Notes: generated by a model not told the origin, from the sequence alone. A stretch of DNA of 64,000 nucleotides from Rotaria sordida (GCA_905250125.1 CAJNOL010000689.1:47317-111316); one strand, 5' to 3'; shown: positions 1-17,800, numbered from the stretch's first letter. Made by a program: numbers and translations.

Positions 1-4217
<4,217 letters not shown>

Positions 4218-6442
4218 AAGAAACTTTTGATTTTTAAATTTTTTTTTTCTTTTCTTTTTTTTTCTTTCTTTCTTTTTTTTTTGTATGAGAAAAAGTAATA
4301 ATAAAACTTTATCAAGCTGCTGCAAATATAAGATCTAAGTTTGTATTGTTTGTACTATAACGAAACAATAACGTTGAGAACATATAAGCTTCTCTTTTTT
4401 CATCATCATTAACATCTGTTACATACATCATATAAACATACATTTGACATTAGTCTTTCTCTTTCTCAATTTGTCCTCGTTATGTTTTCCTATGAATACA
4501 ATAGGAAAATCAATACTGTTTGCAGCATCATTATCATTCGAAAATTGATCTTTGATTGTCGTCAGCTTGTTTCATGTTATAATAATTATACTATCTACAA
4601 TGTCATACAACATATTAAAAATTTCGAAATTTATAAATCCCTCGTTTTTTTTTTTGAGATCATATCCGATTACATTAGTTCAAATAGCAGCGCATGCACA
4701 CGCACACATGGCGTATTATTCAAATAGTATGAATGGATTTAGAAAAACATACATACATGTATATATATATATATGGGCGGATTGAACAGTGTATAAGATA
4801 AATAATTAAATTTAACGGTAGAAAATTCGATTGTTTGTATTTTATAAGTTACTGTGTTAATAATTGAGGTCTTTTTCTTTTTGTATATGTAGAATAAAAA
4901 ATTCGTGGACCACCATCATTAGTTGATTGTGATCAATATATAGACATTTCACGCTGTTCATTCTAATAAGTGGTGTGTGTAACGATGCGCGAGACAAAAA
5001 AAATGTATATTGACATTATTTGATCGATTACATGATGACAGACGAAATCACAGATCAAGGTCTTCTAATCAGATAAATCATTCTTATTTCTTTTTCTTTT
5101 CTTGTAAATTGAGAAGAAAAACTCAGGTATATTGTTGCCATAAGCAAACTAAGATCAAACATGTTGAATGTAATCATCATCATCAATGTGTCCTACAGCG
5201 ATAGGCACTAGTCGGCAACATAACAATAACTAATGAACAACATGATGGTTATATGTGTGACAACGAGAGGAATAAGTCAATCTCCTGCTGTTTGAATATA
5301 GAAAACGTTAGATCCGCTCGACACACTCAAGAACATAATCATACAAGCAATTTGACTTTTGTCACACTTCATATTCAAAAGAAGAAAAAAAAAATATTGA
5401 GTATTAACCACTCGATTAATTAATTTCAAAGAGCAAAGTTTTCTTTTTTTTTCTTGAACAGAAGGTTTATCAATTGCATAAGAAGTAATCTTTTTGATGA
5501 TTAATTTTCATGAACAAATAGAAACGTTAATCATCAAATCTTTTTTTTTTTCTTGTTCTTTCTTCTGTATATATATATATATGTATGTTCGATCAAGATA
5601 AATAAAAATGAGAGAAAGAGAACAAAATTGAAATCCAATTCAAATGCAAACGATGTAAAGAAAAAGCAAAACCAAATAATCAATCGAGTATGCTTGTGTT
5701 ATTTTTATTATCAACAACATCGAAAAAAGGTGTATATACATATGTATATATATATATATATATGATTTGAGTGTCTTTCACGCAACGACAACATTTCGAA
5801 TAGAAGTAAATTGAAAAGAAAATATAGACATCGGGTAACTTTGGGCACGAGTGAAGTGAAAGAAGCTCTATCATAAATGAATATGCCGCATATATTATTT
5901 TTTTTTTGTTTTTGCTTTACTTCTCTAGAGATTTACAAATTAGAATATCAACATTTTTATCAAGAAAAAAAAATAACTATCTATTAATCTTTTCAACTTA
6001 TAAATAAACATTAAAAAATGGGCGTGTATATTCTTTGGTCAGTAATGATGAAGTACATGTACATATATATATATATATCAACAGGAGAGCAAGAGAAACA
6101 ATTTGAATAACGTACATAAGCAATAGCTAATTCCTTGTATATATACGAGCTTGTTAACATACATAGAAAGGTTGATGATAATGATAAACAAAAAATTATG
6201 AAGAGAAGAATTTTATGGATTGATCAATAAACAAATCAAATAATCTACGCTTAATTTTGTTTAGAAAAGAAAAAAAAGTTTAATCTTTAGTTTATTATTT
6301 GTAAATTTTTAATTAAATAAAATAATGTTCTCCTTTTCGTCGATAGAATTTTTTCATAGATGATTTTTCGAAGAAACACAAACATTAATAGTATCTCAAC
6401 ACAATCAATCGAAAATCAACATCAAAATATTTCTTTAGTATC

Positions 6443-6983
6443 CAATGGTGGATTCATGAAGGACGCGAGAGCAGCGACTGCCTCTCTCTTTGAAATTTAT
6501 GTATTCTATGTTCTAAGTATTACTGTATTTCTATGAGATTTATAAAGACAAGTAGTGTAGATTTCTCACTATTTTTAAGTTTAAAATGGTTGCATTCTGG
6601 AATGAACGATTTCAGAGTAGGGCAACAATTTATATATATACATATGCTCTACGTAGGAAATAGCCAATGATCATGTTAACGATTCATTTTCGCTCGTTCT
6701 ATCGATAATTAATAAGGTACCATGGATGAAAATTCTCTGAATGGATTAATTATGATGTATGTACGTTCGATAAGTCATATTGATATCGAACAAATTATCG
6801 ACAATTTATCAAAAATGAATAAATAGAAAACTAGAATTTCTGGTATGATTTATTTCTTAGTTGTTTTTATTTCCATAGATTTGAACAACTGATAATAGAC
6901 AATATTAGAAAAATCATTACGAAAATAGTCAATAATTTGTTCTCATCTCCCATCCCTTTCAAAATTCTCTGGATCCGCCATTG
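6443..6983. mobile_element. Non-autonomous hAT-type element (MITE), 541 bp
   Basis: The left end reads CAATGGTGGATTCA and the right end, on the other strand, CAATGGCGGATCCA. The imperfect terminal inverted repeat of about 14 bp resembles the CAGTGGCGGATCC-type termini of many hAT elements. The flanking 8-mers, TTAGTATC (6435-6442) and TCAATATC (6984-6991), match at 6 of 8 positions, as expected for an aged 8-bp hAT target duplication. No transposase fragment lies inside. The degenerate hAT at 11.3-14.5 kb may belong to a related family, but shared termini could not be shown. Confidence 0.6.
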
Positions 6984-7747
6984 TCAATATCAAAAAAATA
7001 ATTTTTTTCCGTGTTTTTTATACATTTTAATATCACAACAATAATTTCTGTTCACTAGACGTCATGACCAACCATGGATCACTCAAACATGGAAAAGGTT
7101 CGAACTTGAGAGTCAAGAAAACTGAATCTATCATGGACAAAAAAAAAACACAACCGATAGTATGTGAAACGGAAGCATTTCTATTTCTGAGAAATCTTGA
7201 ATGTTTCAAATACGTGAAAGCTTTCATACAGGGGTTTGGCGTTTTTTGAAACTGAATTGTAACTCAGAAATTTATGTTAAAGATAATAGTGGAATAGATC
7301 GTTAAAAAAATTTTTCACTTGGATATGAATCGATAGAATATGAAAGTATTCTTTCAACATAAGGCCTTTATGCAAATTGTTAGATGGTTATGAACCAAGA
7401 TAATGTGTTCACAAACCATCTTTATTTTTTACGAAATTTCGTAACGAAATATGCGTAAAGTGAGTTTTTACTTGCTTATATTGCTTATTTTCACAACAAA
7501 AACAACATCATCAATCAGAAATCAATCGTATTTATCGAATGCAATCATTTTAAGCATAGTTTTAATTTAAATTTCGCATTTGTTTTATAGAATTTGTATC
7601 TAAAAATTGCAAGATTTTTAAACTATTAAATTTTCTATGTTTTCTATATTCACAAAATTGTTTAAATTGAATTATTTTTTTTTAGAATTGTCCTAAAGAA
7701 AATCGAAACTCATATGAATGTAAAGGAAATAAAATGAACTACATTTG

Positions 7748-8037
7748 AATAACTAAAACTTCTTAAAAACGATTTCTATAATGTAATGAACAAGAAACAT
7801 ATTACGATGTTCATTTAAATTCTTTATGATGGATCATTTTTCTTTTCAAATGTCACATTCAAAATAGCATAAGACACTGCCTAAGGTGATAGATAGTTTC
7901 AAGTTTCATGAAAAACGTTTTCGATTTTTGAGAGATTACTTTCTGAAAAATTTGCAGTGTTTGACATTGTCTGTTGTTTCTCGTAAAATAGACACATTAC
8001 ATTATAGATAAATCGCTTTTAAGAAGTTTTAATTATT
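7748..8037. repeat. Short inverted-repeat element (MITE-like), 290 bp
   Basis: The outer ends are reverse complements over about 45 bp: AATAACTAAAACTTCTTAAA followed by ACGATTT and ATAATGTAATG on the left (7748-7792), mirrored at about 7990-8037 with few mismatches. The interior shows weaker symmetry and no coding potential. It is probably a non-autonomous DNA transposon; no superfamily assignment is possible from the ends. Confidence 0.65.
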
Positions 8038-8924
8038 AAAATACACATCATATTCGTTCTTTCCTCTCTATTTTTTGATTTGATTTGTTGAGTGAAAAAA
8101 AAAACGTTGAAAAAATTTTTTCCTTCAATTTTAATGCAAAAAATACATCATGTGATGCAGAAATCGACACTAATGATGAATATGTGGTTATTTTTTATTT
8201 GTTTTTGTTTTATTTTTGAAAAAAGGATGAAACTTCGTAACAAACAGAAATTTAAGTTGGTTTTTTTTGTTCGATGTTGTTATGTTTATTAAGAAGTGAT
8301 CTAATATTTAAGAAGAATAATATTGATTTGATTGAAAGAAAAAAAATGTTGACAAAAAGTTTATTTTGAGAATCTCGATTAGCGAGATGAATATATGTGT
8401 GGTGCGAAGTGTGGATGAACTGAGGACTTATATCCACATTCTTAACAGCATCATTTAATGATATCTGGAACATTTTCGACATTTTTCCTTGTCTAGTTTT
8501 TCTTTCGATTAAATTGATATATATATATACCTTTAGAGAACCTATAGAAAATTGAACAATTCAGGTCTGACTGAAGAAATCTCAATGAAATCTTTACTAG
8601 TAGTAGATCTAAATGGTTTCTATTAAGGATAAAAATTTTAGAGAGTTTACTTTCATCGTTGAAGAGGATACAGGTGTTATAATGTAAGAAAATCAAAATT
8701 TCGTAATATTTGGTGATGTCGTAGAGCACTGAAATCATTTGAAAACAAAATTAAATTAATCAGATGTAGCAAAGATTAGATCAGAATGTCAATGAAATGC
8801 TTAAAAAAAATAGATTTCTATTTAATCTTTATCCAATGGTTTTTTCAATCTTTCATGACAAATCTCAAATAACTTGTATTGGATTCTAATAAGAAAACGA
8901 GAAAGACTTTTTTTTTTTATTGAA

Positions 8925-9866
8925 TTAAAATCCGTTCCAATTAATCGTTAAATATTCAATATCAGATGATATTGGAGATTTTCTACTAGCTAAAACACAT
9001 ATTTTATTCACATTAACAGCAACACGACATCGAGCAATAAGATGTGTTAATGGAATAATAGTAGAATTTAGTTCAATTTCATTTCTTAAAACACATGTTA
9101 CAATAAATGTTGAATGACATCGTGATGGATCATCGAAATAAACAAGATAATCACCACCAAATTTTTGTCCATTCGATATCCAATATTTTTGATTTTTATT
9201 TAAATATAAATCAGCAAAAACATCACAACGTAATTGTTCAATTAATTTTAAATTTTGTTTAAGTTCTTCACTAGTAATTAAACGTATTTGTAAATTTATT
9301 CGTTTTGATTCAATAGGAAGTTTTATAAACATATATTCTAATGTAAATTGTTTAAGACGTTGTTGAATTATATTTAATAAAAAAATTCGTTCATTTTCTT
9401 CTAATGATTTTGAACAATTTTGCCATGCATTATTTGTTTCAAGTAAAGATAAAATAAATTCATCATTTTCAAAATTATTTTCATTGAATGATTGAATTTT
9501 TTTTTGTAATATCGATTGACGATTAAGTAAAATTTCATTAATTTTTTCATGTCCATTTTGTATTTTTTGTTTTTGAAATTCAATATCAATTTCAGTAAGA
9601 TATTGAAGATGATCTTGTTCAGAATTATTCAATGGTAAAATTATTTCATACATAGAAATAATCTGTTGATCAGCTAATACACAACATTCTTCACGTGATA
9701 ATTCAAGTGGTAAACCAAGTTCATTATTTTGACGAGGATATTCGGGTAAATTTCCTGTTAAACAACCAACAATTCGATATTTTTCACGAAGAATACGAAT
9801 AGAATCAGGATTAAATATAAGACCATGATGATTTTCAAATATATAACAACATATTTGAGATGTCAT
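8925..9866 (-). CDS. TSEN34: tRNA-splicing endonuclease subunit Sen34 (catalytic)
   Basis: Single-exon, 313 aa. The C-terminal part is the EndA-like nuclease fold, with the motif KFGGDYLVY followed by DDPSRCHSTFIV. The catalytic triad is visible with the family spacing: Tyr243 in LVY, His251 eight residues later in CHS, and Lys288 in VNKICVLAS. The protein ends in YLTINWNGF, matching the family's terminal strand. The N-terminal part (residues 1-85) contains the short Sen34 domain (LREKYRIVGCLTGNLPEYP), followed by a Lys/Glu/Asn-rich, probably coiled linker. In the TSEN complex this subunit cleaves the 3' splice site of intron-containing pre-tRNAs in the nucleus. The start follows an A/T-rich leader and is the first ATG. 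Length matches the animal family (about 310 aa). No intron, unlike most neighbours. Confidence 0.94.
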   Translation of the reverse strand: MTSQICCYIFENHHGLIFNPDSIRILREKYRIVGCLTGNLPEYPRQNNELGLPLELSREECCVLADQQIISMYEIILPLNNSEQDHLQYLTEIDIEFQKQKIQNGHEKINEILLNRQSILQKKIQSFNENNFENDEFILSLLETNNAWQNCSKSLEENERIFLLNIIQQRLKQFTLEYMFIKLPIESKRINLQIRLITSEELKQNLKLIEQLRCDVFADLYLNKNQKYWISNGQKFGGDYLVYFDDPSRCHSTFIVTCVLRNEIELNSTIIPLTHLIARCRVAVNVNKICVLASRKSPISSDIEYLTINWNGF

Positions 9867-11335
9867 TTTTTATCTGAAATCAAATCAAATATTTTCTTTT
9901 TCTTTTTTTTGTTTTTCTTTGTTATTAAAATGATAGTTAGTCAAACTTTTTCAGATATCAATTACTCGATTGTACTCCTCAACATGACAAAAAAATATAG
10001 TTAGAATTAATTAATAGATGAGTTTTTGTTTTTCTTTCTTAATTAAAAGAAGATAACGTAAAATAGGTCTATACTATAAATAGATATAACATTGCAAAGA
10101 GAACAATGGGATGTGTATGAGAAATAATTAAAAATTTCACTTATGTTGATAATTGTTATTATTATACATATTGTCAAATGGACAGAAAACTTCATTTAAG
10201 ATAATCATTCAATTTTATTATGATTGATTTCTGTATGTTAGTAACTTTTATAAATATAAACAACTCATTTTACTACCTAAGAACACTTGAATGTTATGAT
10301 AGAAATTTCTACCATGAGAATAAAGATTACGCATATGAAGAATAATCATTCAGGAAATGGACAAATCATTTCTTCAAACTTATGAAGAAGTACCACAATA
10401 TGATAAATTGTTTTTGAGATGAGTCTTATCTCAATAGTTAAATTCTATAAATAATAGAGGAATTCGAAGATGATTCGTGTCTGCTAGTCTTTCTTCTTCC
10501 GTAATGACTATCTTAATGAATTTGTCAATAACATCCTACGATTCCTTTCAGAATCAACTTTCGAATTGAAATCTTGTGCAGTTTAGTTTATCAATGGAAC
10601 TAATTCATTATAAAAGTAGAAATATTAGAAAATCTCATACTTTTACAATGAAATAATCATGTTGAGAACTTAGTTTGAAATCGAAAGTCGAAACTTATTT
10701 TTGAAGATAATTTTAGGAGAACTACAATATATTGTTGAAAATGTTGTTAAAATGCTCATAATTCAAAAAGACAGATTCAGGAGCACGAAGAATTTTAAGC
10801 TTCTCCAGTCAGAAAAAAGTCTAAATAATGACATACGACTTTATCAACAATGATAGCTCACTTAGCAAAGTTTTGTCGTCAGTTCCGATTATAAAGTGTG
10901 AATAAATACTTATTATTAAATGTTGGCAAGTCTATAAAAAAGTTTTAATTGATAATTCATTCATAGACTTTCAATCATTCAACATATCACAATTTTAAAA
11001 CAAGTTGAAATATTTTGACAATTACATAATGTGCAATTAAAACAAATTAATAAACCAATCTAATACAAAATAGCAATCTAAAAGGTCAGAATGTGAAAAA
11101 CTGTAATATTATTCGAATATTTCACTTTTATTGATAATAACTTCGATAATTGCATGAAGAAATGTTTGAAGAATGATAATATGATATTTTTGACAGGAAA
11201 AAAAAAATGATCATATCTTAATTTTGAAAAGACTTTTCAGATTTATAAAATGTTTTAAGAAGTTAAGATTGAACATAACCTGAATGATACACATCAAATT
11301 GATTTTTATTTTCTAGTCAAAAGGAAGGACATGTT
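9867..11335. other. Intergenic spacer without recognisable gene
   Basis: AT-rich unique-looking sequence between TSEN34 and the decayed hAT element. No ORF with family features, tandem array or strong inverted repeat was seen on either strand. The part nearest 9867 is presumably promoter and 5' UTR of TSEN34. Confidence 0.5.
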
Positions 11336-14300
11336 AAAAGTCAACGAACAAAATTGATGCTTCGTTTTCATAATAATCAAAAAGTAAATTGAGAGAGAGA
11401 AAAAAGATTCTACATTTATTTTATTGGTTACTCATTCTTTGGCTTAGTTACTAATATACAGAGATGACGCTAATGGACGCAATTGAATTTGATAGAAACA
11501 TGATTTTCAATTGTCTTGATTTTTGGTGTTTTACATCTTTTAAGATCGGCGCTACTATTCACTGTGTGAAATTCTATTCACTTACACATTCTTCAAGTTT
11601 TAAAAATAAATCGACAAGTCATGAATTCCTAATTAAAATTTTTATTTATCAAAAATTTCTTGTTCACATCAAGATTATTCTACTATTTTTATATTTAGTT
11701 GCAAAAACATCGACCACTTTCTCAAAGTCAATTATGAACTCTTTCTCAACAGTCAAAATGCTAAGATCACTTAATCGTTCGTCTCCCATAGAATTTCGAG
11801 CGTATGTTTTGATTAACTTCATTTTTGAGAATGTTCTCTCGCATGTAAACGACGATAGTGGAAATGTAATGTCACTTTTGATCAATTCAACAATTGAAGG
11901 AAATGTATCTTTCATTGGCATTAATTCATTAAATAAATTACATATAGTTAATAATGTTTTATTTTTAAGCATAGGTTGTATAACTGTAATTTTATTTTTT
12001 ATCATAGAATTATCTAAACATAAGTGATCAATTAAGGATTGTAACATTAGAAGGTCCAACAAATTTTGACTAGATGCTAATCAGGATGAGATAGTTTATG
12101 ATATTAGTAACTTTCCGCAAGATAGTCGATCATGTGATTCTGTAAGATTACAATCAATTATTGAAAGACACATGTTTATTTGAAATCTCTCTTCATTGGT
12201 ATAATTATCTCGATGACCCAATGATATTGTAATTAAACAGCCTTTAAATCTTGATGGACTTGTTTTTTGACGTCTGATTCGATTAGATTCATTCATATTC
12301 ACACTAATTGTCTCTCCAAATAATATTGCTTCATCATATAACTCCTTTTAATGATTACTCATTTTTCATATCAGTAAATTGTTTACAAAGTGTTGATACA
12401 AAGTCCTTTACTGAGCCAAGATTAACACAAATAACTTTAAGAGAACATTAAAAAAAGAAGATTTCATATGAACAAAAAAAAAATTTATTTTCAACTGATC
12501 AGATAGAACCTTTATCGGCCATAATAAACGGTGTAAAATAAACATTGTCATTGTAAACTTTGATTTCTTCATAACTAGACACAAACCTCTTTTTTGATCT
12601 ACTGCACGATTTCTATCATTCTTCACTAAATCTTCAAGTACTTTAATAATTGCTAAGAACTAATTTTTAGTTGCATCAATAGATTTGAATCTAGCGTCCC
12701 AACGAGTCATTTCTCATTTTTTCAATTTGGATGTTGTAGCTAATTGAAAAAGCATCGATCGAGTTACACTAGCAGATTAAAATATTTGTTCTTTTTACCT
12801 AATTTAAGGAGTGTCTTTGCATTACAAAAATATCGGTTACTCACACCAGAAGGTGCAAAATAATCATGAATTTTTCTATGATTGAAAAAACCCATCAATA
12901 TATAGAACTACCAAATATACGTGACATAACTATATTCAATCTATGTGTCATACAGTGGATATAGATAGCTTTTGGCATAAAATATTGTTGTAATTTCATA
13001 TAAACTCCATTATATTGACCGAACATCATGGCAGTACTAAAGAAAAAAACTCTATAGATGACAGAACTTGAGTACCCAACTATGTTTATTTACCAGTCCT
13101 AACATTGTGCTATACATGTTGACATAGGAATATTGTGCTTTACCAAATAGTTACTTATTTCTTTTGCTAATGAAACAGCATCAAAATCATAAAAAGGAAC
13201 AAATCCTAAGAAATACTCTTCACATTCATGTTCATCATTAATAAACCGAAGACAAATAGACAACTGTTCATTATGACTAGCATTTACTACTTCATCAGCT
13301 AGTAAAACATACACATTTCCAGCTAACTAAAATAATATAACACAGTTTTAATTGAGCAAAACTAGGATTAGAAAATCTTTTTTGCTTACTTTTTTAGAAA
13401 TTCTATCGCGTATTTGGTTTCCTATAATGTTCTTTAACTCATTTTGAATATGATATGATAAATATATGGCATTGTCTGCGCTCTACTCTAGAATAGCTTT
13501 TGCTAATGAAGCGATTGTTGATGACCAATTTAATATCTCGATCAGATTACTACAATTAATTGAACTGAAAGTAGAAAACAGAGTTTTTTAATTATACATG
13601 GACATGAATAGAGTGATAGCCAAAATTAGTTATTCAATACTTTCATCATGACCACGATGAGATATACATTGCTTTGCACATAACAAAATTGCCGAACTAA
13701 TTTTTATCAGCTTATTAGTATTTTGATGAATTAGTTCAGTTCTGGACTCATCAAGAACGTTAAGTACAGCTGTCTAAGATTGTTGACGTGATTGATACTT
13801 TAAAAAAATTTGTACTTGGCATTTTATGTGCTTAAGTGCTAGTGTGTTGGTTAAAGCCTCTATCATGTGCCGGAGAACGCTTCTAATTAAGAAAACCGTG
13901 TCTAATGAACACATCTTTTAGAATACGATTTGATGCGATGAAATGTGAAAAATGACGACAATAGTAACAAAATGCTGAATCTTTTTCTACTGAGTATTCT
14001 AACCAGGACTGATTTGTGAACCAAGGTACCTGAAATGCTCTATTATGTCTATCTTTTGCATAAATAGCTAAACCAGGCTAAGAAGGTAGATCTTGACTTG
14101 TTCGATTCACTCCAACAAGGCATGATTGTAATGGACAGTTTTCTCTACTTGATAATAAATTTGTGAAATGAACTGCAAATGTATCAACTGAATCATAGGC
14201 AGATAGAAGTGAAGAGTTCAAGTCCTTCGACGTAATAGAAAAAGCACGTAACAAGGAAGATGATGAACATACCTGATTCAATATCATGTTTGTTTTACTA

Positions 14301-14450
14301 TTCCCTTCGCGAGATTTCTTACTAGACACGACAAAACTGTCAAGAGTAGGATTGTGTTTATTAGATTCTTTGTATCCATATTGTTCCCAACTATTTCTAA
14401 ATAATGGTTTGTTTAAATTAATACACTATATTTCATAAGATTTGTATTTT
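11336..14450 (-). mobile_element. Decayed hAT transposon with ZMYM1-like transposase
   Basis: Read on the minus strand, fragments of one transposase appear in order across several stops and frame changes. They are: an upstream Ser-rich region (14329-14078); a TTF-type zinc-finger region with PWFTNQSWLEY and FCYYCRHFSHF (about 14070-13930); a DUF4371/RNase H-like region with LLADEVVNASHNEQLSICLR and FLGFVPFYDFDA (13314-13099); a central piece around 12626-12408; a part with RIRRQKTSPSRF (12302-12096); and the hAT dimerisation domain with LSSFTCERTFSKMKLIKTY (12062-11664). The remaining 3' segment (to about 11336) recurs at 34999-35270. The element cannot encode a working transposase. I could not fix the terminal repeats. 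A CAGTGGCG sequence at 14552 lies near the 5' side but points the wrong way. Confidence 0.85.
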
Positions 14451-14830
14451 TTTCGGCGGTTCATATCTTCTGTTATTGGCCTGTCACAGATAGCCAGTTG
14501 AACTGAGATACTAAATCTGTATCTTCGTTGAGGAATAATATCGAACAGTGACAGTGGCGTCTCAATGAATATTTGGATATTAAAAAAAACACCAAAAATT
14601 TACTAATTAATCACTTAAAATAAAATACTTCGTGAAGTCAATTTATAGCATATATTTCGAAAATCTTTTGCGGAAAAAGCATAAAATAATAAACGAAGAT
14701 TAAATTCCTGGCAGAGCTCAAGAGTTTTCCAGGAAAACTCAGCTCCTCCTAGATCCCATGATAGCTATCCCTTAGTTTCTCTTAATGTTCAATAAAGTTT
14801 ATTTTCGCTTTCAAAATAGTTCAATGATGA

Positions 14831-17800
14831 TCATTGTAAATTGTTTTGAAGAAGCATTTTATAATAAGCTCCGCGTCGTTGTGTCAATTCTGTATGAGTA
14901 CCAGTTTCCACTATATGTCCTCTATCAAGTACACAAATTGAATCACATGAACGAATAGTTGAAAGACGATGAGCAATAATAAGTGATGTCCGACTAGGAT
15001 CTTCTGTCTGAGCTTGTTCTAGAGCTTCTTGTACAAGCTATAATTGGAAAATGAAGACGAAACTTTATTTTGATAAATAGAAAGAAAAAATAAATTTACT
15101 TGTTCATTATATGAATCCATGGCACTTGTAGCTTCATCTAACAGTAATATTTTAGGTCGACGAAGGATAATTCGAGCAATAGCAATACGTTGTTTCTCAC
15201 CACCTGACAAAAAACTTCCTTTCAACCCTACTTTTGTTTCATAACCCTAAAAAGATATATCATAAAATAGTAATAGATATATTATAGAATTTTATATTGT
15301 TTAACCTGAGGCAATTGGTCAATAAATTGATGAATATTAGCTCTACGTGCTGCATTGATAATGTCTTCCATTGGAACATTTTCTAATCCATATGCAATAT
15401 TTTCAGCAATTGTTAAATCGAATAAAATTGGTTCTTGACTAACAAGGCCAATATGAGAACGAACCCACTGAAGGTTTAATCGTCGAATATTGATACCATC
15501 AAGAAGCTAGATGGAGTGAACAAATTTATATGAGTACTTAAACTATACACTGTAAAACAAAATCCGTAGAATAATAAATCTCTAAAGGGTTTATGAAAGT
15601 GCAACGTATAAAACAATACTTGTTTACAGTTTATAAAATCTTCGTAGACCCTTTTATAAACCCTTCGCAATGGCTCATGAACTTCCTAATCACTTTCACA
15701 TAACCTTAAAACCAATTATCAAAAGAATATCTGAGAAGATTCATGAAGATTATGATTAGTACCATGAGTTTATGCAAAGGTATATGGAACCATATAAAGA
15801 AGTATTCAAGGCGATCATTAACCTAAAGAGAGCTTCTGAGACGGTAAACGGAAACTTTTATTTTATAAATTGCATAGCGTTTACGCGAGAGTTATCGAAA
15901 CGATTCTTAAATTACCAAAACGGTTGAAAATCTCATAGCACTCAATCATTACTCGAGTGTAGTAATATATAAGACTGAATACATAAACAAAACGAAAGTG
16001 AACGGTTTCATATTACTCGTCTTATAACATGTTGTAAAAAATATAAAAACACCTGAATGACGAGAAGAAAAGAAAAAAGTAAATTATCTTCTTTCGTTTT
16101 AGTCATAAAACGCTCCACAACTATCAGCAGAAATTGATCAAGACGAAGGAAATTAGAGTAAAATAAGGTAATCGATTCTCCTGCAAAGATCATGAAAAAC
16201 TATCACGATAACTAAACCAAGGACAACAAAAATAAAGTGAATTCTATTAAAATATTCTCGTCCATAAAAAACTAATTAACTATTAAGAAAGTCAATGACG
16301 AAAAGAAAATAAACGTAAATAAACTTAATCCATTTTGTTCATTATATTCTCATAAACTATGAATAGAATGAAATGCGCAGAATGAAGAAGCAAACTGAAC
16401 TGTGTTATTTAATTTCTTTTATAAGGTTGTGAACAACTATGACTAACGAAAGGAAAGTCAAACTACACTAACTTATTCGATTTTTCTCAATAAGATGTTG
16501 GACAGTTATAGAAATAACTAAATGAAGACAAGAAGAGTTAAGGTAATTTTCTGATTCTGTTTCTCTCACAAAGTACACATCTACAATCAGGAAATCTCAA
16601 TGGAGAAAGATAAAAGTAAACTAAACTAACTTTCTCAATTTCTCTTGTAAGATGCAAGAAAACTGTCGGCATAAGTATTAGAGGAAAAGAAAACTAAATT
16701 AACTTATTGATGTTGTAGCATAAAATACGCGACAACTGTCAAGATAACTATATGAAGAAAAAGAAAAGATAACTAAAGTAACTTCTTCGATTTCTTGCAT
16801 AATTTTATTAAAAGCTGCGGAGATATCGAAACGTAGAAGGAAAAAAATTAAACTAAATCATTTGATCTTATGTCTATGATGAGATACTGGAGAACACTCG
16901 CGATAACTAAACAAAGAAAAGAAAATTAAATTAAATCGTCTTGTTCTATTCTTCGCATAAGATACGAGGCAACTATCAGAATGACTATACCGTAAAAATA
17001 AGCTAAAGTAATCTACCATTGTACCTACAAATAAGAAACTCTCCTGAAGAAAACGTAGAGTGCTCTACCTCTACGCTTAGAATAATAAACGCTTCAGATG
17101 AAAACGTAGGATAATATGCCTTATGGGAAGAATAATAAACCTTTTTTCTCAAATCTTAGAACAATCTATTCTTTTATGTAGAATAGTGAACCCTTTAGCT
17201 AAACTCGTAGACTAATCTGCCCTATTGTTGAAATTGTAGAATAATAAATACTTTCGATGAAAACGTTGAATAAAATATCCTTAAATAGATGTCATATACT
17301 CTTCTCATTTTCATATATCCTCACTGTTATACGCCTTTCGGCTCATAAACCTTGGAAGAGTATATGACATCGGTACAGACCCTTCAAGAGTTTATGGGAA
17401 AATTTTTTAAAGTGTAATGATTCATTCTTCTGCGGGCTTTTTTCACAGTGTATATTGAAGAAATACTAACTATTCGACCACTTGTAACATCATAGAATCG
17501 TTCCAGCAATTGAATAATTGTTGATTTTCCGCATCCGGATGTACCTTTATACATCATATTATATAATTAATATCTTTAAAAAAGTATCTAATTCAAACAT
17601 ACCAACAAGAGCCACACGTTGACCTTATCAAAGAATTAAAATTTTTAATGATCTGATTAAATCAAAATTCATTTCACTTACCTGGCTTGATATTCCATTG
17701 AAATTTGTTAAGAACAATAGATGTTGATCGAGTTGGATAGATAAATTTGACTTGATCAAATTTTATCTCTCCACGAAAATCCGCCTACATGAATCATATT

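Larger units (their letters stand above)
4218..8924. other. Gene-free region downstream of the forkhead gene
   Basis: The first few hundred bases are T-rich and probably 3' UTR of the forkhead gene. The rest holds AT dinucleotide microsatellites (about 5567-5583, 5735-5763, 6062-6078, 8517-8528), a hAT-type MITE (6443-6983) and an inverted repeat (7748-8037). The short ORFs (4482-4727, 5010-5204, 7033-7249, 8092-8292, 8252-8482, 8493-8738) have no family resemblance. The unit may be regulatory sequence of a developmental gene, but nothing in it shows this directly. Confidence 0.6.
15544..17454. mobile_element. Terminal-inverted-repeat element with internal tandem arrays
   Basis: The ends are imperfect inverted repeats of about 37 bp. 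The left end (from 15544) reads TATACACTGTAAAACAAAAT then CCGTAGAATAATAAATC; the reverse complement of the right end (to 17454) reads TATACACTGTGAAAAAAGCC then CGCAGAAGAATGAATC. Secondary copies of a GGGTTTATGAAA-like word occur near both ends (15587, 15650 and 17380). The interior is filled by two degenerate tandem arrays and no transposase was found, so the element is non-autonomous. A TA or TATA duplication at the tips is possible. It sits inside the ABCB intron that separates NBD2 Walker A from the following exon. Confidence 0.72.

Noticed and set aside
9401..9589. Second minus-strand frame inside TSEN34
   Set aside because: Shadow of the Lys/Glu/Asn-rich linker.
11464..12027. Plus-strand open frame of 187 aa
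   Set aside because: It is the antisense of the hAT dimerisation domain (minus strand 12062-11664); the plus-strand translation resembles nothing.
14552..14563. CAGTGGCGTCTC as a hAT terminus
   Set aside because: Orientation points away from the adjacent hAT element and no partner end was found.
16020..17282. CRISPR-like array
   Set aside because: The units are strongly degenerate, lack identical repeats with unique spacers of equal size, and the genome is animal.
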